Shown here piece by piece: positions 58,766 to 64,000 of a stretch of 64,000 bases of DNA. This DNA comes from Polyodon spathula (taxonomy: Eukaryota > Chordata > Actinopteri > Acipenseriformes > Polyodontidae): positions 28,107,475-28,171,474 of the forward strand of contig NC_054547.1 in the NCBI RefSeq assembly GCF_017654505.1, given 5' to 3'. Below the pieces are notes generated by a model that was given only the letters and a program-made list of their open reading frames with translations, was not told the DNA's origin and made no database searches. The stretch's first letter is position 1; each line of letters begins with the position of its first letter. The translations under genes and the position numbers were made by a program.

Positions 58766-59527
58766 TGTGCCAGAGAGCGAATTAATCTGAGTCAACAGTC
58801 TCCCTCCCGACCTGTGAGGGCGCTGTGTAACAGGAACAGTGTGTCCCATACTGGATGGTTTGGCAGTTCATTCCAGGGTCAGTTGGAAGCCGTCCATCCA
58901 GGAAGGGGACGGAGCCACAATACCAGAAGTCATCGCCTTAATGCATTAGGAGATGTGTCAGTCACGGATTGGTGGATACGTGATTGGCCGCGCCACCGAA
59001 AGAGGGCGTGACTGATGGTATTTAGGGGAAGTGGCCGAGCTATCTGTTCCTTCATTATGGTTATTAAAAGGACCTGTTTAGGAAACAGAAGTAATTAATT
59101 ATCGTGAGTGTGTCATGATTTGTTTGTTTGATTGTGCTAACTGTTTGTCTTTTGTCACTGTTAGACAGCCAACACAAACTGGGAGCTGTCGCTACTAGCC
59201 AGCACCAAAACCCAGACTACAATGCACTACTGTTTCACGAACTGTTGTCTTTCACCCCACCTGCACACAAGCACTCACTGTCTGGAGACGTGACCGTGTC
59301 TGTGTTTGGTGTAATTATAAAGTGTCTTATTATTTAGAGACTGAAACCCTTGTTTTGCACGAAGCGATACACATTGGTGTGTAGAGCCTGTGCTTATTAT
59401 TTAAGTGTTGTTGACACACAACCCAGCCAAATAAAGGAGTTGTTTTATTGAACTTTCACTGTCTTCTGTGTGTTATTCCTGAGCACTGCACCAACTACAA
59501 CTGCACACGGCAAGCCACTTTGCCACA
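58766..59527 (+). mobile_element. solo LTR with 5-bp target duplication
   Basis: It begins TGTGCCAGAG and ends TTTGCCACA, and is flanked by AGCAC on both sides (58761-58765 and 59528-59532). It has a promoter-like TATTTAGGGG near 59020 and CCAAATAAAGG near 59428. It is related to the minus-strand LTR at 47569-48338 through CTCCCGACCTGTGAGGGCGC. The frames 58730-59011 and 59128-59337 lie in it and are not genes. Confidence 0.88.
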
Positions 59528-59650
59528 AGCACTTACAGTCTTGCGTGTATTTTTTATTCAAGAGGTTTCTTGAGGATGCTTGGGGTGGCATGATACGGGG
59601 TCATGTGTTGTATATGGTTCTGTGGGCTTCACAGTAGGGCTTGCTCTGTA

Positions 59651-59790
59651 ATGTACTAGGGCAGTGGTTCCCACCTTTTTCAATGTAGAAACCACCTTGG
59701 TGTTTGGATTTTTCCTACGGACCGCTTGCCACACATTTTTTTACAGCATTTTTAAAGTCATTTCTAAGTGTATATGTATAACTACATGTA
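59651..59790 (+). mobile_element. hAT-like transposon end fragment
   Basis: GGGCAGTGGTTCCCACC, then TTTCAATGTAGAAACCACC and TCCTACGGACCGCTTGCC, resemble the terminal sequences of hAT/Charlie-type MITEs (CAGTGGTTCCCAACC...). The other terminus is not found. Confidence 0.45.
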
Positions 59791-60127
59791 GAAAATAAAG
59801 TATTTATATAACGTACCTAACTTCATGAGATTCCAAGGTTTGTAATGTTGTGTATTGTATCAGCTGATGAGTTCATCATTTGGAAGGAATTTGAGAGTTC
59901 TGCTAAAGCTGTTTAAAACATTCACAGCTGAAGCAACAAACTCCAGAATGTGCTTCCCAAGGAGCACAGAGCTGGCAGCATTGAGAAATGAAACTCCTGC
60001 AGATCTCCAAAATAACAGACCAGGGGTTTTAAGCTGATTTAGATTAAATGAAATAGCAAGATTCTCCTGGCATTAAACATAGACATGAAAGTATTTAGTT
60101 TCCCTATATCCAATATCATCTGATAAT

Positions 60128-60259
60128 GATTGGGAAATTACATAATAGGGGAATGACCACATCTGTGATTGCTGGCAGGGGCAGATTTAACCCCATTCCT
60201 GCCAACCTTACACACACACACACACTGTTTACAGTGAAGAGGGCTTCTGCCATGCCACA
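60128..60259 (-). mobile_element. fragment of the LTR-like repeat seen at 44089
   Basis: The minus-strand start TGTGGCATGGCAGAAGCC, a short TG run, AAGGTTGGCAGGAATGGGGT and CAGCAATCACAGATGTGGTC match 44089-44270 in order. Homology ends near 60128. Confidence 0.65.
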
Positions 60260-63040
60260 GTCTCAAATAAGATCAGCAGGGATATTTTCTTGCCTACACA
60301 AAGATTACAAGTTTGTAGAGAGAAGGATCTTTGTCGCAGAACCAAAAAAAAATAATACTAAAAAAACTTTGTTGTACTTATGAAATAGACCAGCACAGTA
60401 ATTAACTCCACACACCCCTTTATAGACATACTCCAATTCACAATAGAAAAGAAAAAGTATGTCATCTTCACACTGTCTGGATTCAGCATTTTGAACTAAA
60501 TAAATAAGTCATATATGTAGCACAATGAGTTCCAGCAGCATCACACACACCAAAACATTTTATTATAACAGGGCTGATATCTCTGTAACATTCATGCTTA
60601 ATGTAGTTTAGCCTCAGTACTTGAAGTACTCTTGTAACTACAAATGCTGTCTCAGCTATTACTGTATATGCACCTCACTGTACAAGGCCTCTTTATTAGA
60701 AGACTATAAACAGACAGCACACAGAACATTCTGGAACTTCTACAGAAAAGTTACTACCGGTGGATTACCCTGAATAAATACTAATCAACACCATTGGTAG
60801 GCTATAGCAATGGCAGACAATAGATTTGGAACACATATTGAACAGTACAGTGTTCCTGGTCTGACAGTATTCTGGTACTGAGAGTATTTCAATAGATGGT
60901 CAATGTGTAATTTAACATCTCATTGTACTGTACTGTACATATTCATAATGTTCAGGAATTCCAGACAAGTACCAGTAACAAAACAAATTATTTACACCAG
61001 AAACAGCTGTTGAATTAATGTGACAGGTGCCCTTGAATGTATAAAACAGATTTCTGCATAACTTTGCCTTGTTTACTGCAACTCCATTGAGAGCATCGCT
61101 TTTAGAAGCTCATGGGATAAGGGAGGCTCTATCATTCTGGCTTCCAGCCTGATGAGAGGAGATGGATTCATATAGATTTCCAGGGTGGTATTCTGACATA
61201 CTGTAGCTGATTTAGCTCAGCCAGAATCCAGTCTTAGGCCTCGCCCAACATACCAATTCACTGTTAATGATAAAATGTTTAAAAAAAAAATTCATTTCAA
61301 AAGAATTTCATTTTATGTAAATAGCTTCACTCATCACTTTCACTGCCTAACCCTAGGGTATGCAGGCAGGTTGAGTCATCCATCCAGTTCTACTTCGCGC
61401 TCAGTAATACACCCCTACTGTAAATACTTCAATTAACTAAATGGCTATCCAATGTTCCAAAACAAGTAACTGTGTTTAACATTTTGCATGGTGGTCTGGT
61501 GTTGTTGACCACTGTCCACAGAGATCAGACCACCAAACTTTTAATTTGGCACTGACCTGCCAGGATTCAAGCCCAGCCCTTCAGAAGTGGACGTATTGTA
61601 AATTATCCAACCCCAGCAATAGTGTTTAATCACTTCCCACAGACTTACCTGGCAGTGCCCCCAAAAGAGTGGAATTAACCGAGAACAGGGTCATAGGTCT
61701 GGAACACAGAAAATATAATGTATATTATAATATGTTAAGATATCAGCGATTTGTTTCTTGTTATTCTGTTACTGGTAATGTGGTTGTAAAATACCTAAAT
61801 AAAGACTTTAAAAGAACAGGTTGAATTATTTTACCATTACAAAGCTCTTTATCCTACTTTAGATGTCCTCTAAAGCTAATAGGACTTTAGAATCGTCAAC
61901 CTTTCTTGAAATGGCAATATACATTTCATACAGTCTAAGCATGCACTAAAAACATTTGTTCGATTTTTAATAGCATTTATCCTCTGCAGTGGTCATTATC
62001 TGTAGATAATTTACCTTGTCTTTTGTTAAGTGTCCTTACCTTCAACTCTGGGCACCTGATTGTCGCCACAGTTAGTTATCCAGCAAGTAGAAAATTAAAA
62101 CAGGAATATAATCAAAGTGGGGACAGAATTAAATTAATGATCGCCGTAGAGCAGTGGCACTGGAACGATTTTTTTTTCAGCGCCCCTGCCGCAGAGCGAT
62201 TTGACCAACCAAATGATGGACAACAATATTCTCAGGTTACCACCCCAGTTCACAAGGGGAGCACTGAGGACACCTATTAATTCTTAATGGGTTTGATTTT
62301 CTTTCACCATTTCTGCCAAAGATCGGTCAAGATTAAATTTAAAACAGCAGAATGCAGCAGGCACAGATAACACCTCTTGACAGACTGCATCCTCCAGATG
62401 GGTTAGGAAACTAATTTACTCTCTCCTGTCTTTATAATTAAGAACTTTGACCAAAAAAAAAAAATAGAAATGCAAGTCATAATGGGTTAGAAAACAACTC
62501 CCCTGCCTTAGCCATTGACACCTGGACATGAAATGGTTTATTATCATGTTAAGTGTTATCTGCACTTTCCGAATGCATATTTTCAATAGAGTGTAGGTCC
62601 ACCAGCATAAATGACTCAGTGTGATGAGTCTGCAAGGTGTTTATCCTCAATGATACACTGCCACTAAGTTTCTTTGGAGAAGTTGGGGATAAAAATCTAT
62701 AGCACAATTTGTTCTGAGGTGCCCTGATTTGCATGTGTTACAGTCTTCAATTTTACCCTTGTGTGATAAGGTAGTCCTTAGACAGATAATCTATTCTATG
62801 TGAATATATGTGTTTTTGTAATAATAATATTTTTAAAAAACTGCTAATGTGGTCTGACATAAATCAAAATCTATTTCATTTTGAAAATGTTAAAAAGAAA
62901 ATTACTTTATGAAATTAGCCTGCATAAGGTTCCCCAGACACCTGCCACAAGGAGTTAGTGGAGCCGACTGCGATCTCACTCAGCATACTTATGCTGAGTG
63001 GTGCTGTCAGTGTCAAGTTTGCAATGTCGCTGTCTTACAG

Positions 63041-63258
63041 GCAAAGGAGAGGAGTCATACCCAGACCTCCTGGCCCTGGTCATCGCTATCCTGGTGACGG
63101 TGGTCGTGGCACTAGGAGTGAAGAATTCCATCGGGTTCAACAACGTCCTCAATGTTATTAACCTGGTGGTGTGGGTCTTCATCATGATCGCTGGACTCTT
63201 CTTCGTCGACGTCAGCAACTGGGACAATGCAAACTTTCTTCCTTTCGGATGGTCAGGG
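63041..63258 (+). CDS. SLC7A14: SLC7A14, third coding exon
   Basis: The acceptor is CTGTCTTACAG|GCAAAG and the donor GGG|GTAAAG, phase 0 at the end. It encodes residues 181-253: GKGEESYPDLLALVIAILVT, VVVALGVKNSIGFNNVLNVI, NLVVWVFIMIAGLFFVDV and NFLPFGWSG. These cover two further membrane segments, and the GVKNSIGFNNVLN loop is nearly invariant in SLC7A14. The lumenal/extracellular segment VDVSNWDNAN is the least conserved part, as in the family. The next exon is not within the window. Confidence 0.96.
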
Positions 63259-64000
63259 GTAAAGGACTTTTCATCCATGACTTCAAACTCTCATAACCTA
63301 TACAGTGTCATATATCCAAAATGTTCACTCCACTCTTTAAACAAATAAGTTTAGATACATTTGAAGCAGTGCAAAAATGGCTTATTTGAAAGGAATACAA
63401 TTATTTTAGTGGTATAAATCTTGCAAGAAACAGCAACTGTATTAAGTCTTGCTTGTAAATATGCCCCGGAACAATTAATTTCAGAAAATATGCTTCATTC
63501 TACAGTAGTTGTTTATTTGTAGCTCTAAAATTGAAAGGTGTTTAATACAGTTTATTTGTATTACCACTAAATATATCTTCACTTATTTACTGTATTTAAC
63601 AACTAAAGAGGGTCTGTCACCATACAGAATCTTACAGAATGTTTCCCTGCAGGAACACAGGGGTCATATTTTTAAAGCATTTAATCTTAAATTAACTCAT
63701 CTTTTTTTAAATACACTTTTCTCCTTTTAAAAATAGGACTTGCAGGAGTAGAATAAATTTTGTAGCACATTTGGAAATATGCTACTTAGTTTCTTATAGC
63801 TTTGCCATCTGATACAGCAGCATTATCTCTGAATAGCTTTATAGCAATACAATTCTGATCGTTAAGATGTTTGAATCATATCTTTAAAAAGCACGTATTT
63901 GTCTAGAACTCTCGTCAGCTGTGTGCATGTATGCTTGACTTAATTTGACAGATTTAAAATTGTTATTGAAAATTGTACTTTTTTTATAGAATGAACTGTG
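63259..64000 (+). other. SLC7A14: start of the next SLC7A14 intron
   Basis: Begins with GTAAAG. No further exon matching SLC7A14 (expected to begin VLQGAATCFYAF-like) is seen before the window ends. Confidence 0.8.

Larger units (their letters stand above)
52897..63040 (+). other. SLC7A14: SLC7A14 intron (10.1 kb), rich in mobile elements
   Basis: The GT...AG intron holds, in order, a TA array, a minus-strand LTR element with minisatellite, a TA array, a Tc1 element, a TG/TA array, another TA array, a plus-strand solo LTR, a hAT-like end and an LTR fragment. Unlabelled parts (52897-53678, 57400-58133, 58210-58760, 59800-60127, 60260-63040) show nothing recognised; frames there such as 53280-53591 and 62023-62280 lack family motifs. 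Confidence 0.88.

Overview
The window looks like nuclear DNA from a ray-finned fish. It is AT-rich, gene-poor and full of long dinucleotide arrays. Its mobile elements are of types typical of fish: Tc1/mariner, a CR1-type LINE, Ty3/gypsy elements, a tRNA-derived SINE and palindromic MITEs. The wording of the CR1 LINE (42.18-44.09 kb) and of the SINE (47.34 kb) is what I remember from sturgeon and paddlefish sequences, so a non-teleost such as Acipenser or Polyodon is my best guess. That is inference from memory, not a search. There are no bacterial features, operons or CRISPR arrays.

One protein-coding gene is certain: the 5' part of SLC7A14, a cationic amino-acid-transporter-like membrane protein of the SLC7 family, on the + strand. 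The exon with the start codon is 48711-49200 (ATG at 48897). The next two coding exons are 52660-52896 and 63041-63258. All joins are GT-AG and keep the frame, giving 253 residues, about a third of the usual ~770. The rest of the gene lies to the right of the window. A possible promoter and first exon sit near 35.4-36.0 kb, where two CRE-like sites, an E-box and a short open exon-like segment occur.

Layout. 1-1.3 kb: nothing recognised. 1.3-2.0 kb: a solo LTR inside a TA array that is flanked by a 25-bp inverted repeat. 2.0-4.35 kb: a decayed minus-strand Ty3/gypsy element with the integrase end upstream of reverse transcriptase. 4.4-35 kb: mostly unannotated AT-rich DNA with a possible small membrane-protein ORF (7.24-7.42 kb), a strong hairpin (13.9 kb), two copies of a palindromic MITE in opposite orientation (28.4 and 31.8 kb) and other low-copy repeats. 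35.4-36.1 kb: promoter candidate, then a TA array. 36-42 kb: nothing recognised. 42.2-44.1 kb: CR1-like LINE, followed at once by an LTR-like repeat. 47.3-48.3 kb: SINE and a minus-strand solo LTR. 48.7-63.3 kb: SLC7A14 exons. The 10.1-kb intron between the last two exons carries a non-autonomous LTR element with a GC-rich 30-bp minisatellite, a dead Tc1 element, a solo LTR with a 5-bp target duplication, a hAT-like end and an LTR fragment.

No new multi-gene system is visible. The most interesting signals concern genome structure: LTR elements placed repeatedly inside TA arrays, a mosaic LTR/primer-site junction, an LTR element without pol, and palindromic repeats. Homology calls are made by eye from known family motifs; no database search was possible.
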